From Pantoea sp. Mb-10 (lineage in GTDB: Bacteria > Pseudomonadota > Gammaproteobacteria > Enterobacterales > Enterobacteriaceae), in assembly GCF_021272205.1 (NCBI RefSeq), contig NZ_JAJSDX010000002.1:62001-126000 (forward strand): DNA of 64,000 nt, read 5' to 3'. The notes beneath the pieces are model-generated. The model saw nothing but the letters and a program-made list of their open reading frames with translations. It was not told the DNA's origin and did no database searches. Position numbers and translations under genes: made by a program. Shown here in pieces: positions 33,553 through 43,141 of this stretch (position 1 is its first letter; every line of letters starts with the position of its first letter).

Positions 33553-33584
33553 AAAAAAGGCGGCTATATAAGCCGCCTTTTTTT
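33553..33584. terminator. Bidirectional terminator between the membrane protein gene and suhB
   Basis: AAAAAGGCGGCT, ATATA loop, AGCCGCCTTTTT: a stem with A and T tracts on both sides, able to end transcription from both convergent genes. Confidence 0.88.
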
Positions 33585-33587
33585 CGC

Positions 33588-34391
33588 TTAGCGCTTCAGC
33601 GCTTCGCTCAGTTCGTCACGCATTGTGGCCAGCATCGCTTTCACCACGCGCGGGTTACCCGCAACGAGGTTGCCTGACAGCAGGTAGCCGTGGTTCCCGG
33701 TAAAGTCCGTCACCAGACCGCCCGCTTCACGTACCAGCAGTTCGCCCGCGGCGAAATCCCACGGCTTCAGGCCAATCTCGAAGAAACCATCCACGCGACC
33801 CGCTGCCACATAGGCCAGATCCAGCGCGGCAGAGCCGGTGCGGCGGAAATCAGCGCACTGCGTAAACAGTTTGCCCACGATATTGATGAACGGCGTCGCG
33901 TGCTGCTTGAGTTTGAACGGGAAGCCGGTCGCCAGCACGGTGCCGTCGAGGTCGCGCGCATTGCTGCCGCGTAAGCGATAGCCATTCAGCTGCGCGCCCT
34001 GACCGCGCACCGCGGTGAAGAGCTCATTGCGCATCGGATCGTAAACCACCGCCACTTCGGTGCGGCCTTTAATGCGCACGGCGATAGAAACAGAGAAATG
34101 GGGGAGGCGTTTAATGAAGTTGGTGGTGCCATCCAGCGGATCGATTACCCATTGCACGTCCTGATCTTCGCCCGCCAGTTCACCGCTTTCTTCGGTGATG
34201 ATGGTGTGTTGCGGGTAGGATTTACGAATCACTTCGATAATCAGACGTTCTGCGTCACGGTCAACATTGGTAACGAAGTCGTTGCTGCCTTTTTGGCTGG
34301 CTTCGACGGCGTCCGGGGTTTCATAATTCTTGGCAATTAAATTTCCGGCCTTGCGCGCTGCGCGCACGGCGATGTTGAGCATCGGATGCAT
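33588..34391 (-). CDS. suhB: Inositol-1-monophosphatase family protein SuhB
   Basis: Mg-dependent phosphatase that also acts with Nus factors in rRNA antitermination. The 267-residue protein has the metal-binding motifs EESGE, IDPLDGTTNF and the C-terminal WDFAAGELLVREAGG. Full length and at the E. coli position, divergent from trmJ. Confidence 0.96.
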   Translation of the reverse strand: MHPMLNIAVRAARKAGNLIAKNYETPDAVEASQKGSNDFVTNVDRDAERLIIEVIRKSYPQHTIITEESGELAGEDQDVQWVIDPLDGTTNFIKRLPHFSVSIAVRIKGRTEVAVVYDPMRNELFTAVRGQGAQLNGYRLRGSNARDLDGTVLATGFPFKLKQHATPFINIVGKLFTQCADFRRTGSAALDLAYVAAGRVDGFFEIGLKPWDFAAGELLVREAGGLVTDFTGNHGYLLSGNLVAGNPRVVKAMLATMRDELSEALKR

Positions 34392-34513
34392 CGGTATCTC
34401 TCGCTGGATGTTAAAGAACGGTTTAAAACGGCGCGGAGTATATCAGGGTGTTCAGCAAATGTCCTGCATTTATGTTAGAATGCGCGCCATCATTTTTCTG
34501 ACTGTGCCTGATT

Positions 34514-35257
34514 ATGCTGCAAAATATTCGAATCGTACTGGTAGAAACCTCTCACACCGGCAATATGGGCTCGGTGGCGCGCGCCATGAAAACCATGGGA
34601 TTAAGCAACCTGTATCTGGTGAATCCGCTGGTAAAACCGGACTCGCAGGCCATCTCACTGGCAGCCGGTGCCAGCGATGTTATCGGTGACGCCCGCATCG
34701 TCGACACGCTGGATGACGCCATCGCGGGCTGCAGCCTGGTGGTGGGCACCAGCGCACGCTCGCGTTCACTGCCCTGGCCTATGCTGGACGCGCGCGAGTG
34801 CGGCGTCAAAAGCGTAGAAGAGGGACAGCAGGCGCCGGTGGCGCTGGTGTTCGGCCGCGAACGCGTGGGATTGACCAACGACGAGTTGCAGAAATGTCAC
34901 TATCACGTTGCCATTCAAGCTAACCCAGAATACAGCTCGCTGAATTTGGCGATGGCCGTACAAATCATCGCTTATGAAGTTCGCATGGCGTGGCTTGCTG
35001 CTCAGGAACTCGCTGCGCCGCAACCTGAGGCAGCAGTCACACCGTATCCGCTGGTGGACGATCTGGAACGCTTCTACCAACACATCGAACAAATGATGCT
35101 CGACAGCGGGTTTATTCGCGAAGGCACGCCGAGCCAGGTCATGAGCAAGCTGCGCCGCCTGTATACGCGCGCGCGCCCCGAGCGTGACGAGCTGAATATC
35201 CTGCGCGGCATGCTCTCCTCTTTCCAGAAACCCAAGAGCGACAAGCGGGATAGTTGA
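34514..35257 (+). CDS. trmJ: tRNA (cytidine/uridine-2'-O-)-methyltransferase TrmJ
   Basis: SPOUT methyltransferase for Nm32 in tRNA. The 247-residue product has the knot motifs ([64 protein letters not shown]) and a C-terminal dimerisation extension. Its stop codon lies inside the first IscR-type operator, so trmJ ends immediately at the iscR control region. Confidence 0.95.
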   Translation: MLQNIRIVLVETSHTGNMGSVARAMKTMGLSNLYLVNPLVKPDSQAISLAAGASDVIGDARIVDTLDDAIAGCSLVVGTSARSRSLPWPMLDARECGVKSVEEGQQAPVALVFGRERVGLTNDELQKCHYHVAIQANPEYSSLNLAMAVQIIAYEVRMAWLAAQELAAPQPEAAVTPYPLVDDLERFYQHIEQMMLDSGFIREGTPSQVMSKLRRLYTRARPERDELNILRGMLSSFQKPKSDKRDS

Positions 35258-35274
35258 GTAAAATACCAGGGTAA
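35250..35274 (+). promoter_or_regulatory. IscR type-1-like site A
   Basis: 25-bp element starting ATAGTTGAGTAAAATACC and ending AGGGTAA; resembles the type-1 IscR motif bound by [2Fe-2S]-IscR. Overlaps the trmJ stop codon. Confidence 0.65.
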
Positions 35275-35299
35275 ATAGTTGAGTGTTTTACTTGGTTAA
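35275..35299 (+). promoter_or_regulatory. IscR type-1-like site B
   Basis: 25-bp element starting ATAGTTGAGTGTTTTACT and ending TGGTTAA; directly abuts sites A and C. Confidence 0.6.
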
Positions 35300-35324
35300 A
35301 TAGTTGACCAAAATACTCGGGAAT
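35300..35324 (+). promoter_or_regulatory. IscR type-1-like site C overlapping the iscR promoter
   Basis: 25-bp element starting ATAGTTGACCAAAATACT and ending CGGGAAT. It contains TTGACC (35304-35309), a good -35 with CAGACT (35327-35332) as a possible -10 at 17 bp, so IscR bound here would block polymerase. Confidence 0.7.
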
Positions 35325-35390
35325 GTCAGACTGGCCTCCATTCATCAGATAACCCGCCTGTCACGGCGGACGCTTACGAGGTTGTACGCT

Positions 35391-35888
35391 ATGAGACTGA
35401 CATCCAAAGGACGTTATGCCGTTACCGCTATGCTGGACGTTGCGCTGCATTCCCACGAGGGGCCGGTGCCGTTAGCCGATATTTCTGAGCGGCAGGGCAT
35501 TTCGCTCTCTTATCTGGAGCAGCTCTTCTCGCGCCTGCGTAAACACGGTCTGGTTGCCAGCGTACGCGGCCCGGGCGGCGGTTATCTGCTAGGTAAAGAA
35601 GCCGCTGCCATCGCGGTAGGTGAAGTTATCACCGCCGTTGATGAGTCGGTCGATGCCACCAAATGCCAGGGCAAAGAAGGCTGCCAGGGCGGCGAGCGCT
35701 GCCTGACGCACGTTCTGTGGCGTGACCTGAGCGAGCGCATCAGCGAGTTCCTGAACAACATCACGCTGGCAGAGTTGGTCAATAATCAGGAGATCCTTGA
35801 CGTGGCCGACCGCCAGAACACCCTCGACAACCGTCGCTTCCAGCAGCATCGCGTGCAGGAAACCATCAACGTGAATCTGCGTGCCTGA
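35391..35888 (+). CDS. iscR: Fe-S cluster-sensing transcription factor IscR
   Basis: Rrf2-family regulator that, holding a [2Fe-2S] cluster, represses its own operon; the apo form activates suf in E. coli. The 165-residue product has the winged helix ([50 protein letters not shown]) and the ligand set Cys-x5-Cys-x5-Cys-x2-His in [17 protein letters not shown], so cluster sensing seems kept. Start at 35391 as in homologues. Followed 89 bp later by iscS, but not by the rest of the isc operon. Confidence 0.96.
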   Translation: MRLTSKGRYAVTAMLDVALHSHEGPVPLADISERQGISLSYLEQLFSRLRKHGLVASVRGPGGGYLLGKEAAAIAVGEVITAVDESVDATKCQGKEGCQGGERCLTHVLWRDLSERISEFLNNITLAELVNNQEILDVADRQNTLDNRRFQQHRVQETINVNLRA

Positions 35889-35977
35889 TCCTCGTCTTCA
35901 CGGCCTTTCCTGTTAACGCGGGCAAGGCCGAATCGTGCTATAAAGACGTATGATTTTTTATACGGAGCTTTAGCGCA

Positions 35978-37147
35978 ATGAAATTACCGATTTACCTGGA
36001 TTATGCAGCCACCACGCCTGCAGATCCGCGTGTTGCCACGAAGATGATGCAGTTCCTTACATCGGATGGCACGTTCGGTAACCCCGCTTCCCGCTCACAC
36101 CGTTTTGGCTGGCAGGCTGAAGAAGCTGTTGATGTCGCCCGTAATGACGTCGCGGCGCTGATCAACGCCGATCCCCGTGAAATCATTTTTACCTCTGGTG
36201 CCACCGAAGCCGACAACCTTGCCATTAAAGGTGCGGCGCACAGTCATCAGGCGCGCGGTAAACACATTATTACCAGCCAGACCGAGCACAAAGCGGTGCT
36301 GGACAGCTGCCTGCAGCTGGAGCGCGAAGGCTTTACTGTTACTTTCATGCAGCCTGGGCCCGATGGCATCGTCACGCCCGAGCAGCTGGCGTCCGCGCTG
36401 CGCGACGACACGGTGCTGGTGTCGCTCATGCACGTAAATAATGAAACGGGCGTCGTGCAGGATATTGCCGCGCTGGGCGCACTGTGCCGCGCGCGCGACA
36501 TTGTGTTCCACGTGGATGCCACCCAGAGCGTCGGCAAATTACCGATTGACGTTAGCCACTTGCCGGTGGATTTACTCTCCTTCTCCGCCCATAAACTCTA
36601 TGGCCCCAAAGGCATTGGCGCGCTATGGGTGCGCCGTAAACCCAAACTCGATATTGAGGCGCAAATGCACGGCGGCGGGCACGAGCGCGGCATGCGTTCC
36701 GGTACGCTGCCGGTTCATCAGATTGTGGGGATGGGGGAGGCTTACCGCCTTGCACGCGACGAGATGGAGACGGACGTGCCGCGCCTGAGCGCGCTGCGTT
36801 TACGGCTGTGGAATGGCATTCGCCCGCTCCAGGGCGTGACGCTCAACGGCTCGCTGGCGCACGGTGCGCCGCATATTCTCAACCTGAGCTTTGCTGATGT
36901 AGACGGCGAATCGCTGATTATGGCGCTGAAAGAGCTCGCGCTGTCTTCTGGCTCTGCCTGTACCTCTGCCACCCTTGAACCTTCCTATGTACTCCGCGCA
37001 ATGGGCGTCGAACAAACGCTGGCGTACAGTTCGCTGCGTTTCTCACTCGGCCGTTTTACCACCGAAGCAGAGATCGATCGTGCGATTGACGTAGTGATCA
37101 ACGGCGTAACGCGCCTGCGCGCCCTCACGCCAAACGCACCTCGCTAA
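35978..37147 (+). CDS. iscS: Cysteine desulfurase IscS, C-terminally shortened
   Basis: PLP enzyme that takes sulfur from cysteine as a persulfide for tRNA thiolation, thiamin, molybdopterin and Fe-S clusters. The 389-residue product keeps PLP Lys206 ([12 protein letters not shown]) and the persulfide Cys328 ([15 protein letters not shown]). It ends at RALTPNAPR, whereas E. coli IscS (404 residues) continues about 15 more residues with a tail known to contact IscU. The gene for IscU is also missing here: pepB begins 63 bp later. TAA stop in clean sequence with no sign of a sequencing frameshift. Likely functional as a sulfur donor for non-Fe-S paths; support for cluster assembly is doubtful. 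Confidence 0.95.
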   Translation: MKLPIYLDYAATTPADPRVATKMMQFLTSDGTFGNPASRSHRFGWQAEEAVDVARNDVAALINADPREIIFTSGATEADNLAIKGAAHSHQARGKHIITSQTEHKAVLDSCLQLEREGFTVTFMQPGPDGIVTPEQLASALRDDTVLVSLMHVNNETGVVQDIAALGALCRARDIVFHVDATQSVGKLPIDVSHLPVDLLSFSAHKLYGPKGIGALWVRRKPKLDIEAQMHGGGHERGMRSGTLPVHQIVGMGEAYRLARDEMETDVPRLSALRLRLWNGIRPLQGVTLNGSLAHGAPHILNLSFADVDGESLIMALKELALSSGSACTSATLEPSYVLRAMGVEQTLAYSSLRFSLGRFTTEAEIDRAIDVVINGVTRLRALTPNAPR

Positions 37148-37210
37148 ACATTTGCCGTCTTGCGCTGATACGGGCGCAGGCCGGACACCTTACGTAAATG
37201 GAGCTACGCG

Positions 37211-38497
37211 ATGACAACACAACCCATGATGATTACGCTCAGTTCGCAAGCCGCGGATGCGCGTTGGGGAGAAAAGGCCCTGTTGAGCAGCACTGAACAG
37301 GGCATGACGATCCACCTTACCGGCAATGATGCGCTGATGAGCATTCAGCGCGCCGGGCGCAAGCTGGATGCGCAAGGTATCCGCCACGTTGCGTTGAGCG
37401 GCGACGGCTGGGATATGGAAAAATGCTGGGCATTCTGGCAGGGCTACCGCAGCCCCAAAGCGCAGCGTCAGGTCGTTTGGCCCGCGTTCAGCGAGCAGGA
37501 TCAGGCGGAATTTGATCGCCGGTTGAAAATCGTTGATTGGGTACGCGACACCATTAACCTGCCGGCGGAAGATCTGAGCCCGGAACAGCTGGCGCACAGC
37601 GCGATCGATCTGATCGCGGGAGTGGGCGGGGACGCGGTAAGTTACCGCATCACCAAAGGCGACGATCTGCGCGAGCAGGGCTACGCCGGTCTCCACACCG
37701 TTGGGCGCGGCTCGACGCGCGTGCCGGTGCTGCTGGCGCTTGATTTTAATCCCGGCGGCGACGAGAACACACCGGTTTACGCCTGTTTGGTAGGGAAAGG
37801 CATCACGTTCGATACCGGCGGTTACAGCCTGAAGCCGAGCGCCGGCATGGACTCCATGAAATCCGACATGGGCGGTGCGGCGACGGTCACTGGCGCGCTT
37901 GCGCTGGCTATTGCCCGCGGTCTCACTAAACGCGTCAAGCTGTTCCTGTGCTGCGCCGATAACATGGTGAGCGGCAATGCATTCCGCTTGGGCGATATTA
38001 TTCGCTATCGCAATGGCAAATCCGTTGAGGTGATGAACACCGACGCCGAAGGACGGCTGGTGTTAGCCGACGGTTTGATCGATGCCAGCGAACAGAAGCC
38101 CGAGCTGCTGATTGACGCTGCGACGCTGACCGGCGCGGCGAAAACCGCACTCGGCAACGACTATCACGCCCTGTTTACGTTTGACGATGTGCTGGCGGAA
38201 TCGCTGCTCGGCAGTGCCACCAGTGAAAACGAAGCCTTCTGGCGTCTGCCGCTGGCGGAATTCCACCGTCAGCATTTGCCGTCGAACTTTGCCGACCTTA
38301 ACAACATTGCCAGCGCGGCGCACACTGCGGGCGCCAGCAGCGCGGCAGCGTTCCTCTCCTGGTTTGTCAGCAACTATCAGCAGGGCTGGTTGCACGTTGA
38401 CTGCTCGGCGACCTACCGCAAGAGCGCGGTGGATCAGTGGTCGGCGGGCGCCACCGGGCTCGGCGTGCGTACGTTAGCGAATCTGCTGCTGAAATAA
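37211..38497 (+). CDS. pepB: Peptidase B (M17 leucyl-aminopeptidase family)
   Basis: Two-metal cytosolic aminopeptidase acting on peptides with acidic or other N-termini. The 428-residue protein has the M17 catalytic segment [25 protein letters not shown] and the signature [12 protein letters not shown]. In E. coli pepB follows iscX at the end of the isc operon; here it follows iscS directly, with a GGAGC ribosome site six bases before the ATG. Confidence 0.95.
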   Translation: MTTQPMMITLSSQAADARWGEKALLSSTEQGMTIHLTGNDALMSIQRAGRKLDAQGIRHVALSGDGWDMEKCWAFWQGYRSPKAQRQVVWPAFSEQDQAEFDRRLKIVDWVRDTINLPAEDLSPEQLAHSAIDLIAGVGGDAVSYRITKGDDLREQGYAGLHTVGRGSTRVPVLLALDFNPGGDENTPVYACLVGKGITFDTGGYSLKPSAGMDSMKSDMGGAATVTGALALAIARGLTKRVKLFLCCADNMVSGNAFRLGDIIRYRNGKSVEVMNTDAEGRLVLADGLIDASEQKPELLIDAATLTGAAKTALGNDYHALFTFDDVLAESLLGSATSENEAFWRLPLAEFHRQHLPSNFADLNNIASAAHTAGASSAAAFLSWFVSNYQQGWLHVDCSATYRKSAVDQWSAGATGLGVRTLANLLLK

Positions 38498-38608
38498 GCC
38501 ACTGCCCTTGACGTCGCAGCAGGCAGAGAACGAGCGCGGGCACGCGCAAAACGCGCTGCTTGCGGTGGCGTACCGGGAACATCGACGGTTTTTTAAAAGT
38601 GAATATGC

Positions 38609-39376
38609 ATGAGTAATCGTCTCGAAGAAGTGTTGAAACAGGCTGCAACCGAACCCGCGCATCGCCCGGAATTCTTTCAGCTGCTGCTTGATGCCGACGT
38701 TTGGGTGCCGGGCGTCAGCGAAAACGCGCAGTTTGATGCCAATTCGCCGGTAGAACTTCAGCACTGGGAAAAAGAGGGGGGCGGCAGCGTCATTCCGTTT
38801 TTTACCTCTGAAGCTGCGATGAGCGAAGCTATCAGCGAAACGCAGCCCTGGCTGCGCTTGCCCGCCAGAACGCTGTTCGAAATGACGCTGGGAAAAAGCC
38901 TGTTTCTCAATCCAAAACTCCCGGTCGGCAAAGAGTTTTCGCCGGGAGAAATCGCGCATTTGATTGGTGAAGAGGGCAGTGCGCTCAGCCAGCAGACCGT
39001 GTTAGAAGGGGAACAGGCGCTGCTGCTCTCTGAAGTGGCAGAGCCGCCGGCACAGATGGTGGACTCCTTAACCCAGCTGTTTGCCAAATACAAGCAGGTA
39101 AGGCGCGCCTGGATTGCCAGTCTGCGTGAAGGTGCTGACCAGCCGGCGAATTTGCTGATTGGGATTGAAGCCGAGAGCCACATTGATGAGATTATCCAGG
39201 CGGCGGGCAGCGTCGCCACGGATACGCTCACCGATGACGCGCCGATTGATATCTGCGAGGTGGTAGCCGAAGAAAAAGGTGTCAGCCACTTTTTTATCGC
39301 CCACCTCACCCCGTTCTACGAACGTCGCTGGGGCAGTTTCCTGCGCGATTTCAAAGGCAGTCAGCGCATTATTTAA
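38609..39376 (+). CDS. sseB: SseB family protein (enhanced serine sensitivity)
   Basis: 255-residue soluble protein of the SseB family, with an N-terminal SseB domain (FQLLLDADVWVPG...; AMSEAISETQPWLRLPARTLFEM) and the C-terminal domain (VRRAWIASLREG...; HFFIAHLTPFYERRWGSFLRDF). Biochemical role unknown; overexpression phenotype gave the name. Convergent with sseA as in E. coli. Confidence 0.92.
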   Translation: MSNRLEEVLKQAATEPAHRPEFFQLLLDADVWVPGVSENAQFDANSPVELQHWEKEGGGSVIPFFTSEAAMSEAISETQPWLRLPARTLFEMTLGKSLFLNPKLPVGKEFSPGEIAHLIGEEGSALSQQTVLEGEQALLLSEVAEPPAQMVDSLTQLFAKYKQVRRAWIASLREGADQPANLLIGIEAESHIDEIIQAAGSVATDTLTDDAPIDICEVVAEEKGVSHFFIAHLTPFYERRWGSFLRDFKGSQRII

Positions 39377-39380
39377 CGCA

Positions 39381-39400
39381 GGGTGCGCGCATGCGCACCC
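39381..39400. terminator. Inverted repeat between sseB and sseA
   Basis: GGGTGCGC, GCAT, GCGCACCC, eight base pairs between convergent genes, without a clear T tract. Probable bidirectional terminator or RNA-end stabiliser. Confidence 0.5.
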
Positions 39401-39420
39401 GCTTTCAGCGTTGAATAACG

Positions 39421-40263
39421 TTACTTTTCAATGGGCAGATCGTCGCGGCTGCCCCATTCGCTCCACGAGCCGTCGTACAAGAAGAGATCGCGCTTGCCAA
39501 GCGCGGTGAGCGCCAGCAGCACTACCGTTGCGGTCACGCCTGAACCGCAGCTCGCCACTACCGGTTGATCGAGCTTGAGGCCCGCCCTGGCAAACTGCTC
39601 GCGCAGCGCCGGTTCAGGCTTCAGGGTGCCGTTTTCCACCAGGGCATTCCACGGCACGTTTAGGCTGTGTGGAATGTGGCCGCGCAGCAAGCCCGGACGC
39701 GGCTCATCGACTTCGGCATTAAAGCGGTTGGCCGCCCGCGCATCGACGATCTGCGCGCCACCCTCATGGCTGATCAGCAGCACATCGTTGAGACGTTTTA
39801 CCTGCGTGCTGTCGTAAGTTGCCTCAAATTCGCCTTCAGACAGCGTAACCGGACCGCTTTCCAACGCCAGACCCGCAGCTTTCCAGCCCTGAAGTCCTCC
39901 TGCCAGAATGGATACGTTGGCGCAGCCAAAGGCGCGCAGCATCCACCACGCACGCGGGGCAGAAAACAGGTTCCCTTCGTCATACACCACCAGATGCTTG
40001 TGCTGGCACACACCCAGCTCGCGCATGGCAACCGCGAAGGTTTCTGCGCGCGGCATCATATGTGGGTAAGGGCTGGTGTGATCGGATAGCGCTTCGATAT
40101 TAAAGAAAGGGGCGTTGGGCAAGTGCGCGGCCAGATATTCTGCCTCAACATCGCGCACCGCGTCCTGGCCCGGTGGTACCATGCGGGCATCCAATACCTG
40201 CAGGGTGTCCTCGTTATAATGCTCTTTTACCCAATCGGCAGAGACAAATAGCGGAGCTGACAT
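39421..40263 (-). CDS. sseA: 3-mercaptopyruvate sulfurtransferase
   Basis: Rhodanese-type enzyme moving sulfur from 3-mercaptopyruvate to thiol acceptors. The 280-residue product has two rhodanese domains; the active-site Cys is in VVASCGSGVTATV near residue 237, the loop CG-SGVT being the mercaptopyruvate type rather than thiosulfate type. Unlike E. coli, yfhM and pbpC are not found between it and ndk. Confidence 0.95.
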   Translation of the reverse strand: MSAPLFVSADWVKEHYNEDTLQVLDARMVPPGQDAVRDVEAEYLAAHLPNAPFFNIEALSDHTSPYPHMMPRAETFAVAMRELGVCQHKHLVVYDEGNLFSAPRAWWMLRAFGCANVSILAGGLQGWKAAGLALESGPVTLSEGEFEATYDSTQVKRLNDVLLISHEGGAQIVDARAANRFNAEVDEPRPGLLRGHIPHSLNVPWNALVENGTLKPEPALREQFARAGLKLDQPVVASCGSGVTATVVLLALTALGKRDLFLYDGSWSEWGSRDDLPIEK

Positions 40264-40553
40264 CGCAACAACCTCGTTGTAATCGGAGAAGGCGTTCAGT
40301 GTCAGCGAATGTTCCCGCTATCTCAAGGGGGGCGTGATAAAAGTGCGCGGCGCGAGAGGTGTGGGTCAGCGGCGTAAACGCACGAGGCAGCAGATCACGC
40401 CGCCTTGAACCGCGGTCAGGCACAATAAAAATCACTTATTTTCAATAATTCGTGCATTCGCTAATAGGCAACGCGCAATGATATCCCTATAATCGGCGCG
40501 TTTTCTTACCGGGAGCGTTCCCGGTTTCTTCAGGATGCTAAACAGAGGTTAAC
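40264..40553. other. sseA-ndk intergenic region
   Basis: About 290 bp without a gene where E. coli has yfhM and pbpC. I see no remnant of either. It holds the sseA promoter area, the ndk promoter (see separate entry) and a leader hairpin ACCGGGA-GCGT-TCCCGGT near 40509-40526. Confidence 0.6.
40465..40493 (+). promoter_or_regulatory. ndk promoter
   Basis: TAGGCA (40465-40470), 17-bp spacer, perfect -10 TATAAT (40488-40493), about 60 bp before the ndk ATG. Confidence 0.65.
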
Positions 40554-40985
40554 ATGGCAATCGAACGTACTTTCTCCATCATCAAACCTAATGCCGTTGC
40601 TAAGAACGTCATCGGTGCTATCTACAACCGTTTCGAAAGCGCAGGCTTCAAAATCGTTGGCGCGAAAATGCTGCACCTGACCAAAGAGCAAGCTGAAGGC
40701 TTCTACGCAGAACACAAAGGCCGTCCTTTCTTTGACGGTCTGGTTGAGTTCATGACCTCTGGTCCGGTTGTGGTGTCTGTTCTGGAAGGTGAAAACGCCA
40801 TTCAGCGTCACCGTGATCTGATGGGTGCAACTAACCCAGACAACGCGCTGGCTGGCACGCTGCGTGCTGATTACGCAGACAGCTTCACGGAGAACGCGAC
40901 TCACGGTTCCGACTCTGCTGAGTCTGCAGCACGCGAGATCGCGTACTTCTTCGCAGAAAACGAAGTCTGCCCGCGCACCCGCTAA
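40554..40985 (+). CDS. ndk: Nucleoside diphosphate kinase
   Basis: Balances (d)NTP pools by transferring the gamma-phosphate through a phosphohistidine. The 143-residue product is full length with the active-site signature NATHGSDS. Highly biased, conserved codon use suggests strong expression. Ends with a long terminator hairpin. Confidence 0.98.
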   Translation: MAIERTFSIIKPNAVAKNVIGAIYNRFESAGFKIVGAKMLHLTKEQAEGFYAEHKGRPFFDGLVEFMTSGPVVVSVLEGENAIQRHRDLMGATNPDNALAGTLRADYADSFTENATHGSDSAESAAREIAYFFAENEVCPRTR

Positions 40986-41074
40986 GCACGTTGAGGTCGG
41001 CGGGTACGCTTCGCGCTTTTTAGCCCGAGTAAAGTCGTTCCCCTGGCATCGTGCGACAGATGTAGTACAATAAT

Positions 41075-41113
41075 GCGCCCTTGTTGAGCCAGCCTCAGCA
41101 AGGGCGCTGTTTT
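41075..41113 (+). terminator. ndk terminator
   Basis: GCGCCCTTG pairs with CAAGGGCGC (41099-41107), extended inward by a T-G wobble and TGAG/CTCA, five-base loop, followed by TGTTTTATTT. A stem of about 14 pairs. Confidence 0.88.
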
Positions 41114-41166
41114 ATTTCATTTCTTAACCAGAGCCGTAACGTGTAACAACGAGGCCAGAGAGCATT

Positions 41167-42336
41167 ATGTCCGAACAGATTGTGACGCCATCGTCCGCTT
41201 CCCCCGTGGTTGTTTCCCCCAAAAGTGAAAAAATTAACCTGCTGGATTTAAACCGTCAGCAGATGCGCGAGTTCTTCGTGGAGATGGGCGAAAAACCGTT
41301 CCGCGCCGATCAGGTCATGAAGTGGATGTATCACTACTGCTGCGATGATTTCGAGCAGATGACCGATATCAACAAAGTGCTGCGCGGTAAATTGATGCAG
41401 CGAGCGGAGATCCGTGCGCCGGAAGTGGCGGAAGAGATGCGCTCCAGCGATGGCACCATCAAGTGGGCGATTCGCGTAGGCGATCAGCTGGTCGAAACCG
41501 TGTATATCCCGGAAGCCGACCGCGCAACGCTGTGTGTATCCTCGCAGGTTGGCTGCGCGCTGGAGTGCAAGTTCTGTTCGACCGCGCAGCAGGGCTTCAA
41601 CCGTAACCTGCGCGTATCAGAGATTATTGGACAGGTATGGCGTGCCGCAAAAATCATTGGCGCAGCTAAAGTCACGGGCCAGCGTCCGATCACCAACGTG
41701 GTCATGATGGGCATGGGCGAGCCGCTGCTCAACCTCAACAACGTGGTGCCGGCCATGGACATCATGCTGGACGATTTCGGGTTTGGGTTATCAAAACGCC
41801 GCGTTACGCTCTCGACTTCGGGCGTGGTGCCGGCGCTGGATAAGCTGGGTGATATGATCGATGTCGCCTTGGCTATTTCGCTGCATGCACCAAACGACAC
41901 CATCCGCGATGAGATTGTGCCAATTAACAAGAAGTACAACATTGAGGCGTTTCTCGGCGCGGTGAAGCGTTATATCGGCAAGTCCAACGCTAATCAGGGA
42001 CGCGTGACCATCGAGTACGTGATGCTGGACCATGTGAATGACAGCACCGATAACGCCCACGAGTTGGCTGCGCTGCTGAAAGAGACGCCGTGCAAAATCA
42101 ACCTGATTCCGTGGAACCCCTTCCCGGGCGCGCCGTATGGCCGCAGCTCGAACAGCCGCATCGATCGTTTCTCGAAAGTGCTGATGGATTACGGTTTTAC
42201 TACCATTGTGCGTAAAACCCGCGGCGATGACATTGATGCGGCCTGCGGGCAGTTGGCCGGGGATGTGATTGACCGTACCAAGCGCACGCTGCGCAAAAAA
42301 ATGGCCGGTGAAACGATCTCTGTGAAGGCGATCTGA
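41167..42336 (+). CDS. rlmN: Dual-specificity 23S rRNA/tRNA m2A methyltransferase RlmN
   Basis: Radical-SAM enzyme making m2A2503 in 23S rRNA and m2A37 in tRNA. The 389-residue product has the cluster motif C-x3-C-x2-C (CALECKFC) that holds a [4Fe-4S] cluster, GMGEPLLN for SAM, and the second methyl-carrier Cys in DIDAACGQL near the C-terminus. Needs Fe-S supply. Upstream of pilW and rodZ. Confidence 0.96.
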   Translation: MSEQIVTPSSASPVVVSPKSEKINLLDLNRQQMREFFVEMGEKPFRADQVMKWMYHYCCDDFEQMTDINKVLRGKLMQRAEIRAPEVAEEMRSSDGTIKWAIRVGDQLVETVYIPEADRATLCVSSQVGCALECKFCSTAQQGFNRNLRVSEIIGQVWRAAKIIGAAKVTGQRPITNVVMMGMGEPLLNLNNVVPAMDIMLDDFGFGLSKRRVTLSTSGVVPALDKLGDMIDVALAISLHAPNDTIRDEIVPINKKYNIEAFLGAVKRYIGKSNANQGRVTIEYVMLDHVNDSTDNAHELAALLKETPCKINLIPWNPFPGAPYGRSSNSRIDRFSKVLMDYGFTTIVRKTRGDDIDAACGQLAGDVIDRTKRTLRKKMAGETISVKAI

Positions 42337-42412
42337 AACCTCTCCTGAGCGCATTTTCGCACAGCCTCTGGCGTGTCAGTCTCTCGTGACGTTGAATCAC
42401 GGAGAGATGAAA

Positions 42413-43141
42413 ATGCATAAGGGATGGTTAACGCTTGCTGCTTTTGTTGTAACCGGTTGTGTCAATCAGCCTGCACATCACCGTGCTGCTGATATCCGCT
42501 TGCAGCTGGGCCTGCACTATTTGGCCGCCAAAGAGTACGCCGCTGCGCAGCGCAATCTGTTGCGCGCGCAGCAGGCTGCGCCGCAGGATTACCGTGTGCC
42601 GCTGGCGCTTGCTCGTTTGTCAGAGGCGCAGCAGAATAGTGCGCAGACGCGTCACCATTACCAGCGTGCGCAACAGCTGGCCCCGCACAATGGGCTGGTA
42701 GCGAACAATTACGGTGCGTTTCTTTGCGGTTTAAGGCAGTATGACGATGCGCATCAACAGTTTAAGCTGGCAGCGCAGTCGCAGGCTTTCGATGCCCGGC
42801 AAGATGCTTTATTGTTTTCGGGCTATTGTTACCTGCAGGCGGGGGAGCACGCCGCAGCGCGAACCGCGTTGGCAAGCGCACTCGCGGCTGCTCCCGAGCA
42901 AGGGCACCTGCTGCTGACAGAAGTAGAAAAGCAGCTGAAAAAGGGCGAGCTTACAGCGGCCCAGCTGCTGTTAGAGATTTACCATCAGCATTTGCCCGCG
43001 ACGGCAAACAGCTTGTGGTTACACATACGTTTCGCCGCGCAACAGGGAAACGCTGCTGACGTTACACGTTATGGCGACCGGTTGGCGCGACGTTTTCCGC
43101 AATCGATACAGTACCAGCGTTATTTAGCTAATGAATACTGA
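42413..43141 (+). CDS. pilW: TPR lipoprotein, PilW/PilF-like
   Basis: 242-residue protein starting [16 protein letters not shown], a lipoprotein signal with lipobox VTGC, followed by at least four TPR-like repeats ([24 protein letters not shown]; ...[20 protein letters not shown]...). Resembles the PilW/PilF pilotin family of type IV pilus assembly. The ATG at 42413 is eight bases from GGAG; GTG 42386 and ATG 42407 are poorer starts. No pilus genes are near, so its role may have drifted. Overlaps rodZ by 11 bases, suggesting coupling. Confidence 0.8.
   Translation: MHKGWLTLAAFVVTGCVNQPAHHRAADIRLQLGLHYLAAKEYAAAQRNLLRAQQAAPQDYRVPLALARLSEAQQNSAQTRHHYQRAQQLAPHNGLVANNYGAFLCGLRQYDDAHQQFKLAAQSQAFDARQDALLFSGYCYLQAGEHAAARTALASALAAAPEQGHLLLTEVEKQLKKGELTAAQLLLEIYHQHLPATANSLWLHIRFAAQQGNAADVTRYGDRLARRFPQSIQYQRYLANEY

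Noticed and set aside
37148..37210. Possible remnant of iscX or fdx between iscS and pepB
   Set aside because: The 63 bp translate into nothing resembling either protein in any frame, so the genes are gone rather than decayed in place.
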